Assembly: GCF_017876625.1 (NCBI RefSeq)
Contig: NZ_JAGIOH010000001.1
Coordinates: forward strand, 2,790,001 to 2,854,000
Direction: 5' to 3'
DNA length: 64,000 nt
From: Streptomyces syringium
GTDB taxonomy: Bacteria; Actinomycetota; Actinomycetes; Streptomycetales; Streptomycetaceae
A program made the position numbers and the translations under genes. Every line of letters begins with the position of its first letter. Position 1 is the first letter of the stretch. A model generated the notes under the pieces. The model saw nothing but the letters and a program-made list of their open reading frames with translations. It was not told where the DNA came from and did no database searches. Positions 26,537 through 34,284 of this stretch are shown here, piece by piece.

Positions 26537-28016
26537 CCTGCGCGGCCCGGCCGTCGCACCGCACCCGCTCGATGCCCGCGCCCTCGCGGCGCTGGCCGCC
26601 AATCCCGGCTGTCACCGCCGGGCACTGCTCGACGGCGCCGGGATCGACAAGGGCGCGCTGGCCCGGGCCCTGGGCTCGCCGGCGACCTTCGGGCAGTCGC
26701 AGTTCGCCTTCGTCCGGGGCAACGCCTTCGAGTCCCGGGTCAAGAGCGACGGCGGCGCCGAGCTGATCCGTCTGCTGCGGGAGCGGCTGGGCGAGGGCTC
26801 GCACGAACCCGGCCCGGACCCCGCCCCGGCCCCCGATCTGTCGGCCGTCGGGCCCGAGGGCCGGGCCGCCCGTACGGCCCTGGCCCTGCGCGACGCCACG
26901 GCCGCCGGCCGCTGGACGCTGTTGGACCACCCCCTGCTGGCCCTCCAGGTCGCCGGCACCCCGGTCTATCTGGAACCGGACGCGGTGGTCGTCCACCCCG
27001 ACGGCAGCTGGACCGTCGTGGAGATCAAGTCCTTCGCGATGATCGACGGCGCGGCCGACACGGCGAAGGTGGGCGCGGCCGCACGACAGGCCGCGGTGTA
27101 CGCCTTGGCGCTGGAGGACGTGGCGGCGCGACTGCCCCGGCCCTCCGGGCGGGGCGACAGCGAGGACGGCGCGGTGGCGCGTCCGCCGGGCCACCACGAC
27201 GCACCGGGCGACGGGCCCGCCACCGGCCCGGACGCCCGGCCGGGCCTCGCGGACCTGCCGCTGATCCACCCGGACGACCCGGGCAGCGGACCCGACGCCC
27301 GCACCCACCCCGAGGTCCCGCCCTCGCGCGAGCCGGCCGGTGCGCGGCCCCTTGCCCATCCCCAGGGCACTGCCCACCCCCAGGACACCCACGCCACCGC
27401 ACCGCATCCCGCCGGTGCGGACAGTGGGGCCCGCAGTCACCCCGAGGACACCCCGGCCTCCGGCCGGACCCGTGGCGCGCGCGTGCGGCATCACATCCTG
27501 CTGGTCTGTCCCAAGGACTTCTCCAACCTGCCCGCCGCCGAGCTCGTCGACGTCCGCAAGCAGCTGGCCACCACCCGCCGTCAGCTGGCCCGGCTGACCC
27601 GGGTCGAGGACATCGCCGCCGCACTGCCCGCCGACACCACCTTCGATCTGCGTCTGGCCGACGACGGCCGGACCGCGACGCGGCCCGCCGCGGAGCTGGC
27701 GACCGCCGTCGAGTCGGTCGGCGCGGCCTACGCCCCGGAGTGCCTGGCCGCGTGCGAGCTGGCCTTCCACTGCCGGGCGCGGGCCCGTGCGGCCGGTGCG
27801 GTGGAGACGCTGGGCCGTGGGGTGCGCGGCGAGCTGGGCGCGCTGACCACGGTGGAATCCGTCCTGTCCGCCGCCCTGGGCGAGACGGGCGACGCCGCCG
27901 ACCCCACCGTCTCCGCGCTCCGCCGCGCGGCGGCGCTGCGCGCGGAGGCACTGGGCGCCTCGGAAGGCTGCCCGCCAGGGCACACCACGTCCCGGACGGA
28001 GGCCGCATGTCGCTGA
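26457..28016 (+). CDS. Fe-S cluster RecB-family (PD-(D/E)XK) nuclease, Dna2/Cas4-like
   Basis: A predicted DNA nuclease of 519 residues. Motifs in order: Cys52 (NPGCHRRAL), Glu92 in RGNAFESRV, Asp175 in LEPDAVVV, Glu189-x-Lys191 in VVEIKSF, and Gln211-xxx-Tyr215 in QAAVYALAL, which together are the RecB nuclease active site. Three C-terminal Cys at 429, 433 and 439 (ECLAACELAFHC), with Cys52, form the four-cysteine iron-sulphur pattern of AddB, Cas4 and Dna2. Residues about 225-350 are a Pro/His/Asp-rich disordered insert. GTG 26457 has GAGG upstream. Its stop overlaps the next gene by 10 bases; it is the first gene of a nuclease-unknown-helicase operon. Confidence 0.82.
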   Translation: MTRSLDSRPVAGPSTATPTGLRQRLADLRGPAVAPHPLDARALAALAANPGCHRRALLDGAGIDKGALARALGSPATFGQSQFAFVRGNAFESRVKSDGGAELIRLLRERLGEGSHEPGPDPAPAPDLSAVGPEGRAARTALALRDATAAGRWTLLDHPLLALQVAGTPVYLEPDAVVVHPDGSWTVVEIKSFAMIDGAADTAKVGAAARQAAVYALALEDVAARLPRPSGRGDSEDGAVARPPGHHDAPGDGPATGPDARPGLADLPLIHPDDPGSGPDARTHPEVPPSREPAGARPLAHPQGTAHPQDTHATAPHPAGADSGARSHPEDTPASGRTRGARVRHHILLVCPKDFSNLPAAELVDVRKQLATTRRQLARLTRVEDIAAALPADTTFDLRLADDGRTATRPAAELATAVESVGAAYAPECLAACELAFHCRARARAAGAVETLGRGVRGELGALTTVESVLSAALGETGDAADPTVSALRRAAALRAEALGASEGCPPGHTTSRTEAACR

Positions 28017-29587
28017 TCACCACGCTCGCGCGGCTGGAGGCCGTGCAGGAGGGGCGGGCGCGGCCGATGGCGACCGTGCGGCACCGGCAGGTGTCCGAGC
28101 GGCCGCTCGTGTTCGTGCCGCTGACGACCGCCGGTGAGGCGGGGGCGCCGCTCGGCGCGCTGGTCGGGACCGAGCGGGACGCGCCGCGGTTGCTGATGGT
28201 GGCGCAGCCCCGCGACCGGGATCTGCGGTCCGCGTTCCTCGCCGAGCTGGCCGAGGCCGTGCTGCCGTACATCGAGTCGTTCGCCGACGACGTCGTGCTG
28301 GAGCAGCGCAAGGAGACCGATCCGGAGACGGGCAAGAAGGTCCCGGTCGAGGTCGAGCTGTGCGCGGACGCCCCGCAGTTGCTGGTGCCGAGCGGCGGGG
28401 GCGTCGAGTACGTACGGCTGCTGGGGCGGTCCATGCGGTTCCGCCGTACCGCCGAGCAGGACCCGGAAACCCCCTACCCCGCTCCCCCGCGCGTGCCGCT
28501 GCTCGGCCGCTGGCTGACGCACTTCGGCGAGCGGGCCCGCGTCCCCGGCTCGTCGCTGCTGCTGCCGATGACGCAATTGCTGGGCCGCCACTGGGCGACC
28601 GGCCAGTCGAACCTCGAGGATCAGCATCTGGGCGCGCTGCTCGCCTGGATCGATCCCCCGGCGGGGACGACGGGCGCGGAAGCGGCCGTCCGCGCGGAGC
28701 TCGGGCGCGGCCCGGACGGCCTGCTGCTCTGTCCGCCAGCCGGTCCCTCCACCGACCCGGTCTTCGACAACAAGCGGCTGGCGCCCGCCGTCGCCCGCTA
28801 CGACCGGGCGCGCGCGGAGGTCCTGGAGGCGGGCCCGTACCACCCGTCCGCGCGGGACGCGCTGGCCGGCGCCGAGCGTGAGATCGGCGCCCTCCTCACC
28901 TCGCAGCTGCGCCCCACCTGGGATGCCGTGTGGCGCGGCGTCGATCTGCTGCGTGCCCTCCCGGAGGGGGCCAGGGTGGGTGAGCGGTGGAAGCGGGACC
29001 GCTGGTCCTACACCGCGCACCGCGACCGCGTACGGGCCGGGGAGCCGCCGCAGCCCAAGCGGGACGACGCGGTGACGGCGGCCCGCAAGCTCGCGGCGCG
29101 GGAGACCGCGCAGGCACAGCTGGACGCGCAGGAGGCGCTGGACGATCCGCTGGTCATGGCGGCGCGGCGGCTGGCCGGCGAGGCCTTCGCGGGCGAGGTC
29201 ACCGAGGTGGTCATGGAGTATTCGGACGCGAAGGTCCCGCGCCCGCGCCCCCTGGTCACGGTCCGGACGGACGACGGTCCGCACGTCGCCGAGGGGGCGA
29301 AGGTGCACCGCGCGCTGGCGGACGGCAAGGCGCAGTCGGCCGAGTTCGTGGCCCACGGGGCGGGCGCGCTGACCGTTCGGCTGACGGGTGGCATGGGCCG
29401 GGGCAAGGTCCCCGACCCGGGGTCGGTGCCGGTCCCCGGCGACCACGTGTGCTGGACTCTGTTCGAGCACGCTCCCCGGGGCGGCCCGGAGCTGCCCGAC
29501 CCCGAGCGGACGCCGTGGACCCACGGCGGCCCGCCGGGCACGCACGAGGACGGCCCCGACCCGGTGACCGCGGAGGACCTTCTGTGA
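28007..29587 (+). CDS. Unknown protein between nuclease and helicase genes
   Basis: 526 residues, soluble, no recognised family. ATG 28007 has GGAGG upstream and overlaps the nuclease stop, indicating coupled translation. The N-terminal half (about 1-250) is mixed alpha/beta (RPLVFVPLTTAGEAGAPLGAL, LLMVAQPRDRDLRSAFLAELAE). The middle is long and helical (AARKLAARETAQAQLDAQEALDD). The C-terminal part (about 400-490) is strand-rich (VTEVVMEYSD, RPLVTVRTDDGPHVAEG, ALTVRLTGG, GDHVCWTLFEH). By analogy with Dna2, a beta-barrel bridging nuclease and helicase is a reasonable guess, but this is inference from position only. Confidence 0.75.
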   Translation: MSLITTLARLEAVQEGRARPMATVRHRQVSERPLVFVPLTTAGEAGAPLGALVGTERDAPRLLMVAQPRDRDLRSAFLAELAEAVLPYIESFADDVVLEQRKETDPETGKKVPVEVELCADAPQLLVPSGGGVEYVRLLGRSMRFRRTAEQDPETPYPAPPRVPLLGRWLTHFGERARVPGSSLLLPMTQLLGRHWATGQSNLEDQHLGALLAWIDPPAGTTGAEAAVRAELGRGPDGLLLCPPAGPSTDPVFDNKRLAPAVARYDRARAEVLEAGPYHPSARDALAGAEREIGALLTSQLRPTWDAVWRGVDLLRALPEGARVGERWKRDRWSYTAHRDRVRAGEPPQPKRDDAVTAARKLAARETAQAQLDAQEALDDPLVMAARRLAGEAFAGEVTEVVMEYSDAKVPRPRPLVTVRTDDGPHVAEGAKVHRALADGKAQSAEFVAHGAGALTVRLTGGMGRGKVPDPGSVPVPGDHVCWTLFEHAPRGGPELPDPERTPWTHGGPPGTHEDGPDPVTAEDLL

Positions 29588-29630
29588 CCGAGTACCGGAT
29601 GCCGCCCGCCCCTGCCCGGCGGGTGGCCCC

Positions 29631-30992
29631 GTGAGCCTGCGAGCACCCCGCACGGCCTCCTTCGACCCCGCGGCGGCGGCCGGCGCCGCGACGGACGCGA
29701 TCCTGCGGGACACCTTGCACAGCCCGCACCGCGGCGTCGTCGTGGACTCCCCGCCGGGTGCGGGCAAGTCGACGCTGGTCGTGCGGGCCGCGCGCGAGCT
29801 GGCCGCCGCCGGCCGGCCGCTGATGATCGTCGCGCAGACCAACGCCCAGGTCGACGATCTGGTGCTGCGGCTGGCCGAGCAGGACCCGGAGCTGCCCGTC
29901 GGGCGCCTGCACAGCAGCGACGCGCGGCCCTACGACCCGGCGCTCGACGCTCTCACGTCCGTCGTGACGTCCGCGAAGGCCGCGGAGCTCGCGGGGCTCG
30001 ACGTCGTCGTCTCCACGGCCGCGAAGTGGGCGCACACCAAGGTCACCGAGCCGTGGGGCCACGCGATCGTCGACGAGGCGTACCAGATGCGCTCGGACGC
30101 GCTGCTCGCGGTGGCCGGGCTGTTCGAGCGGGCGCTGTTCGTCGGCGACCCGGGGCAGTTGGACCCGTTCAGCGTGGTGGGCCCGGACGGCTCGGCCCAG
30201 TGGGCGGGGCTGTCGTACGACCCGTCCGCCAGCGCGGTGACCACGCTGCTGGCGCACAATCCCGAGCTGCCGCAGCACCGGCTGCCGGTGTCCTGGCGGC
30301 TGCCCGCGTCCGCCGCGCCGCTCGTCTCGGACGCCTTCTACCCCTACACGCCGTTCCGCAGCGGCACCGGTCACGGCGACCGGCGGCTGTCCTTCGGCGT
30401 CCCCTCCGACGGTTCGGGCCCGGACCGGGTGCTGGACGAGGCGGCCGAGTCGGGCTGGGGCCTGCTGGAGCTGCCCGCCCGCCACACGCCGCGGACGGAC
30501 CCGGAGGCGGTCGGCGCGGTGGCGCTGGTGGTGCGGCGAATGCTGGACCGGGGCGGGGTCGCGACGAGCGAGCGGTCACCGGACCCGGTGCCGCTCACGC
30601 CGGACCGGATCGCGGTCGGCACGGCCCACCGCGACCAGGCCGCGGCCGTCCGGGCGGCCCTCGCCGGGCTGGGCGTGTCCGGCGTCACGGTGGACACGGC
30701 GAACCGGCTGCAGGGCCGGGAGTTCGATGTGACGGTGATGCTGCATCCGCTGTCGGGGCGCCCGGACGCGACGGCGTTCCACCTGGAGACGGGCCGGCTG
30801 TGCGTGCTGGCCTCACGGCACCGGCACGCGTGCGTCGTGGTGTGCCGGGCGGGGGTCGACCGCCTGCTGGACGAGCACCCGTCGGCGGAGCCCGTGCAGC
30901 TGGGGGTGACGGTGAAGTTCCCGGACGGGTGGGAGGCGATGATGTCGACGTGGGACCAATGGTCCGACCATCGGGTGGCCTGGCGCCCCTGA
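29631..30992 (+). CDS. Superfamily 1 helicase of the Dna2/UPF1 type
   Basis: A 453-residue ATP-dependent helicase. Motif I DSPPGAGKSTLV (residues 39-50), motif II VDEAYQM, motif III VGDPGQLDPF, motif IV region LPVSWRLP, motif V VDTANRLQGREFDVTVML, and motif VI ASRHRHACVVV. These are all SF1 motifs, best matching the SF1B Dna2/UPF1 branch. It is short, with no nuclease or accessory domains. GTG 29631 follows the unknown protein by 43 bp. With the Fe-S nuclease two genes upstream it reconstitutes the parts of a Dna2-like nuclease-helicase on separate chains. Process (repair, recombination or phage defence) is not established. Confidence 0.85.
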   Translation: MSLRAPRTASFDPAAAAGAATDAILRDTLHSPHRGVVVDSPPGAGKSTLVVRAARELAAAGRPLMIVAQTNAQVDDLVLRLAEQDPELPVGRLHSSDARPYDPALDALTSVVTSAKAAELAGLDVVVSTAAKWAHTKVTEPWGHAIVDEAYQMRSDALLAVAGLFERALFVGDPGQLDPFSVVGPDGSAQWAGLSYDPSASAVTTLLAHNPELPQHRLPVSWRLPASAAPLVSDAFYPYTPFRSGTGHGDRRLSFGVPSDGSGPDRVLDEAAESGWGLLELPARHTPRTDPEAVGAVALVVRRMLDRGGVATSERSPDPVPLTPDRIAVGTAHRDQAAAVRAALAGLGVSGVTVDTANRLQGREFDVTVMLHPLSGRPDATAFHLETGRLCVLASRHRHACVVVCRAGVDRLLDEHPSAEPVQLGVTVKFPDGWEAMMSTWDQWSDHRVAWRP

Positions 30993-31010
30993 CCCGTGCC
31001 GTGCCCGGCG

Positions 31011-31183
31011 GAGTCCGCACCACCGCTGCGCGGCGGTGTCCTCAAGCGCCGGACGGGCTGCTGTGCTGTGTCCTCAAGCTCCCAGCGGTAGCCGGGGGAG
31101 ATTGAGGACGCGCCCGCAGGGCGCCCGCCGCCGCAGGCGGCACGACGGCTCGCGGCGCAGGACAAACCGCCGGACAGGCCTTA
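31011..31183. repeat. Dispersed composite palindromic repeat, copy 3
   Basis: Contains the reverse core GTCCTCAAGCGCCGGACGGG (31038-31057), a partial CTCCCAGCGGTAGCCGGGGG motif, GCGCCCGCCGCCGCAGGCGG and a CCGCCGGACAGGCC end. It lies 3' of the helicase gene and before the small gene at 31251, so it probably ends the nuclease-helicase operon. Confidence 0.8.
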
Positions 31184-31250
31184 GCCCGTGGGCCTACTTG
31201 CGCGACGCAGGACAATGGATGGCGGTGGAGACGATCCTGGAGGTATGTAC

Positions 31251-31619
31251 ATGTGCGAGCCGCAGTCGGCTGCCGACGCGCGCGGTGGGAGTGGGCCGCG
31301 CCGCCTGAAGCCCGCGCAGCTGCTCTTCGAGCCGCCCGAGGCCGTCGCGGAGGCCGAGCACTTCTTCGACCTGGAGTCGATCGAGGACCCGCGCGAGCTG
31401 CTGGCCCGCTCCACCGAGCTGGCGCTGGCCTTCCGTGCGGCGGCCGACCGGGCGATGGAGTACCAGGCGGTGGCCGCCGCCCAGCTCGCCGACCCCCGGC
31501 GTTTCGACCGGCTGCCCACCGCCGTGATCGCGGCGCGCGCCGAGTGGAGCGAGGACTACACGAAGAAGATGGTCGAATTCGGCCGTGACCTGCTGCGCAG
31601 CGGCAGAGCGGTCGACTGA
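31251..31619 (+). CDS. Small helical protein of unknown function
   Basis: 122 residues from ATG 31251, with GGAGG 7 bases upstream; ATG 31245 is possible but too close to that site. After a polar start (MCEPQSAADARGG) the rest is almost entirely helical and amphipathic (PEAVAEAEHFFDLESI, STELALAFRAAADRAMEYQAVAAAQL, then TAVIAARAEWSEDYTKKMVEFGRDLL). No signal or membrane segment. No family recognised. It is separated from the helicase by a repeat, so co-transcription with that operon is doubtful. Confidence 0.72.
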   Translation: MCEPQSAADARGGSGPRRLKPAQLLFEPPEAVAEAEHFFDLESIEDPRELLARSTELALAFRAAADRAMEYQAVAAAQLADPRRFDRLPTAVIAARAEWSEDYTKKMVEFGRDLLRSGRAVD

Positions 31620-31765
31620 CCGCCCGGTGGCCACGGCGGCCCATGGTCCTCGATCATGGGCCGTTGGCATATGCGGCGCACAAACTAGCGCACCCCTCAT
31701 CGCCTTGTCCCGAGTTCGGGCAACTCCCGGCAGTGGCACCGGAGATGGCGCTGAATATAGGACCC

Positions 31766-32416
31766 ATGAGCTCCTGGCCGCACCACCCGCGCCCCGCCCG
31801 CCCGCACTCCCACGTCGCCCCGCAGCAGCCCCCTCACCCGTCCCCGCACCGCGCGACCGCCGCCTACGTCACCCTCGCCGGGGCCGACTGGCTCGCCTCG
31901 GCCAGCCCCTTCCCGCAGAGCGTCCACGCCCTGTGGTGCGACCAGCCGAGCGCACCGGTCGTGCTCCCCTGCGGCACGACGTTCGATGTGATCAGCGCGC
32001 CGGCACTGTTCGGACGCCGGTTATTGGACCGATTGTGGTCCGCGGGCCCGGGCTCCGGCCCGGTCGCCGCCCAGCGCGGCCGGCTGCTGCTGTTCGCCGC
32101 CCCCGGCACCGCCCAGCGGCTGCCCGCGCTGCTCGCCTGGGAGGAGTGGTCCCGCGCGGTGCCGCCGCTGCTGTGCCACGGCAAGGGCGACGCGGTGACC
32201 GCCCCCGCGCTCTATCCGCCGGGCGACGAGGAGCCGACGGCTCCCGTCTCCCGCTGGCTGGTGGCCCCCGAGGTGCGGCACCCCTGGCTCCCGGGTCCGG
32301 AGGTCCTGCTGTGGGCGTGCGTACGGGCCGCCCGCGAGGGGGCGACGGCCGAGCCCGCAGGTGGGGGCGGCATCGAGGCCGCGCCCTTCGCCACACCGAC
32401 CCCCGCGCCCCGCTGA
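31766..32416 (+). CDS. TTA-containing prim-pol-like protein
   Basis: 216 residues from ATG 31766; AATATA just upstream looks like a -10 box, implying a leaderless message, and ATG 31745 is an alternative. A Pro/His-rich N-terminus leads to a domain with HALWCDQPSAPVVLPCG, GRLLLFAAPGTAQRLPALL and SRWLVAPEVRHPWLPGPEVLLW. This matches the streptomycete family often annotated as primase/polymerase N-terminal-like, with no catalytic residues that can be assigned. Codon 86 is TTA (32021-32023, in frame), so expression should depend on the bldA tRNA. The C-terminus overlaps no other gene; tRNA-Lys follows. Confidence 0.68.
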   Translation: MSSWPHHPRPARPHSHVAPQQPPHPSPHRATAAYVTLAGADWLASASPFPQSVHALWCDQPSAPVVLPCGTTFDVISAPALFGRRLLDRLWSAGPGSGPVAAQRGRLLLFAAPGTAQRLPALLAWEEWSRAVPPLLCHGKGDAVTAPALYPPGDEEPTAPVSRWLVAPEVRHPWLPGPEVLLWACVRAAREGATAEPAGGGGIEAAPFATPTPAPR

Positions 32417-32483
32417 CCGCGCGGGCGCCGGGGCTCCCGCCGGGCCCGGCCTTATGGATTTTCGTATCCCCGGAACAGGGTGC

Positions 32484-32489
32484 TAAAGT
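32484..32489 (+). promoter_or_regulatory. -10 box of tRNA-Lys copy 1
   Basis: TAAAGT ends 15 bases before the mature 5' end. Copies 2 and 3 have TATTAT (38494-38499) and TAGAGT (43604-43609) at exactly the same distance, which supports the call. Confidence 0.6.
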
Positions 32490-32504
32490 CTTCCACGTCA
32501 GCAG

Positions 32505-32578
32505 GCGCCGCTAGCTCAGTTGGTTAGAGCAGCTGACTCTTAATCAGCGGGTCCGGGGTTCGAGTCCCTGGCGGCGCA
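32505..32578 (+). tRNA. tRNA-Lys (CTT), copy 1 of 3
   Basis: Complete cloverleaf: acceptor GCGCCGC pairs with GCGGCGC, anticodon loop CTCTTAA with CTT at 32539-32541. CCA not encoded. The sequence is identical to the copies at 38515 and 43625, as is about 10 bases upstream (CAG before the 5' end) and the downstream CAGACAGT plus terminator arms. Confidence 0.98.
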
Positions 32579-32586
32579 CAGACAGT

Positions 32587-32617
32587 CGAAGGCCCTCACC
32601 CTTGGTGAGGGCCTTCG
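32587..32617 (+). terminator. Hairpin terminator of tRNA-Lys copy 1
   Basis: A 14-bp perfect stem CGAAGGCCCTCACC with GGTGAGGGCCTTCG and loop CTT. It may also serve the convergent protease gene, which ends at 32652. Confidence 0.85.
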
Positions 32618-32651
32618 TCGTGTTCCCATGAGGCGCCACCGGGCGCGGCTC

Positions 32652-33896
32652 TCACTCGCGCTGCACCGCGACCGTCCACGCCCCGTCGGCCGTCCGCGCC
32701 CGCACCTCCACCCGCACCCCGTCCGGGCCCGTCGACAGGGACTCCCCCGCGCGCAGCGGCGCGTCCGCCAGCGGCGGGTAGACGGACTCGCCCCAGCAGG
32801 CCTGGCTGTCGGGGTGCGCGTCCAGCACCTGGACGGGTCCGCCGCCGGAGGCGGTGTCGCTGAGCACCCGGTAGACCAGCACGCCCTCGGAGCAGGTGGT
32901 GGTGTCGTTGCCGGACGCGCCGCGTGCCTCGATGACGATGGCGCTCGTCTCGCCCGTACGGACCACGATCATCCGGGTCCGGGAGTCGACGCCGGGCCGC
33001 ATCGGGGCCTCCAGGGCGTGGAGCGCGTGCAGGGTGCTGCCGGCGGACCGGACGCAGCGGACGTGCCGCGCGGTGAGCCAGCCCAGCTTCCACTTGTGCC
33101 AGCCGAAGGGGTCGGAGGCGAGCCCGAACTGGCTGCCCATGAGGTCCCAGTCCCCGACGTGGGTGTCCCAGTCGCCCTTGCCGTCGGTGGGCCGGTGGTA
33201 GAGGTCGGGCAGGTCCAGGACGTGCCCCGTCTCGTGGGCGAGGACGTTGCGGTCCGGCGGGTGGTGCTCGAAGACGGTGACGATGCGGCGGAGCACGGTG
33301 CCGTCGACCCGGACGGGCCGGTCGAGGTTGACGACCTTCGTCGCGTCGGAGTCGACGCCCGGGGCGTCGGGGTCGGCGACGAGGTAGACGAGGTCGTAGC
33401 GGGCGAAGTCCACCACGCGGTCGGCGGCGGCGATGGCGTCGCGCAGATAGGCGGCGCGCCGGTCGCCGTCCCAGTCGCGCTGTATCCGGTACGAGTCGGC
33501 CGACCGCGGCATGCGCAGCCAGCGGTTCACGGGGTGGGGGTGCAGCGAGAACCGCCCGTAGGAGGCCCGGTCGAAGAAGCGCGAGGTGCCGGGGAAGTGG
33601 TCGGCCGCCAGCTGGGCCGGGGTGGTGCGGGGCCGGGAGCCGGGGAAGGACAGGAAGACCATGACGGCGTCGAGGTGGCCGAGGGGGCGGGGGTAGGCCG
33701 GGTTCCAGGTGTCGAGGCCCTCGGAGTGGTGGGCCTGGCTGCGGGGGAGCGCGCACGGCCCGCCGGGCCCCGCCGCCTGCGCCGGTCCGGCGACGACGGT
33801 CGTGGCGGCGATCGCGCACATCGAGGTGACCACGGCTCCGGCGCGGCGCCAGCGGGGCTGCCGGTCCACTCCCATGGGTGTCTGCGGACGCACCAC
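32652..33896 (-). CDS. Secreted M6-type zinc metalloprotease
   Basis: 414 residues. A signal peptide is present (RRAGAVVTSMCAIAATTVVA, cleavage near AQA-AG, residue about 41). The zinc motif HETGHVLDLPDLYH has the HExxHxxxxxD pattern of the M6/metzincin-like immune-inhibitor family, and DLMGSQFG lies just after it. GTG 33896 has GGAGG upstream. The C-terminal 150 residues form a beta-rich domain. It points towards tRNA-Lys copy 1 and is divergent from cdgA. Extracellular protein degradation is the likely role. Confidence 0.85.
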   Translation of the reverse strand: MVRPQTPMGVDRQPRWRRAGAVVTSMCAIAATTVVAGPAQAAGPGGPCALPRSQAHHSEGLDTWNPAYPRPLGHLDAVMVFLSFPGSRPRTTPAQLAADHFPGTSRFFDRASYGRFSLHPHPVNRWLRMPRSADSYRIQRDWDGDRRAAYLRDAIAAADRVVDFARYDLVYLVADPDAPGVDSDATKVVNLDRPVRVDGTVLRRIVTVFEHHPPDRNVLAHETGHVLDLPDLYHRPTDGKGDWDTHVGDWDLMGSQFGLASDPFGWHKWKLGWLTARHVRCVRSAGSTLHALHALEAPMRPGVDSRTRMIVVRTGETSAIVIEARGASGNDTTTCSEGVLVYRVLSDTASGGGPVQVLDAHPDSQACWGESVYPPLADAPLRAGESLSTGPDGVRVEVRARTADGAWTVAVQRE

Positions 33897-34284
33897 GTCG
33901 ACCTCCGGAGACGGATTCGGGACACCTCACCCACCCTCTGATTGTTTGTGGTGATATGCCCTGTTCCACTACCCCAGTCGAGTGACTAAGCCGACTTCTG
34001 GGTACATCACACTCAGTCACTGACGGTCAATCGAGAAGACGCGGCCACCCGGACTCAGGCACGAGCGCGCACGGTCATGCAAAAACGGACAAACCAGAGA
34101 CGGCGGTTCGGGCGCTCGCGGGAGGGCCGCTGGAACGGTCCTGGCGCGAGCCCTATGATCGCCACATTTCCAGCACGGGATACCCCCGACAGGGCGGTCA
34201 TATGCCGCGTTTTCGACCACGCGTACGAGATCCACGAGAACCAAACGAAACCAGTGCGGAATGAATGCCACGTGGGAGCGAGCG
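33897..34284. promoter_or_regulatory. Divergent promoter region with a BldD-box-like site
   Basis: 388 bp between the metalloprotease (minus) and cdgA (plus). TCACACTCAGTCA (34007-34019) fits the BldD consensus TnACnCWGnGTnA at all but one defined position. cdgA of S. coelicolor is a known BldD target (established knowledge), so this may be the operator, about 265 bp before the start codon. No other gene is seen here. Confidence 0.45.

Noticed and set aside
26457..30992. Reading the nuclease operon as a CRISPR-Cas4 or AddAB locus
   Set aside because: No cas1/cas2 or array, and the helicase is Dna2/UPF1-like without AddA features or length.
31711..31727. Third copy of the TGCCCGA palindrome
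   Set aside because: TGTCCCGAGTTCGGGCA is imperfect and not symmetric enough to count with the two exact copies; mentioned only as a relative.
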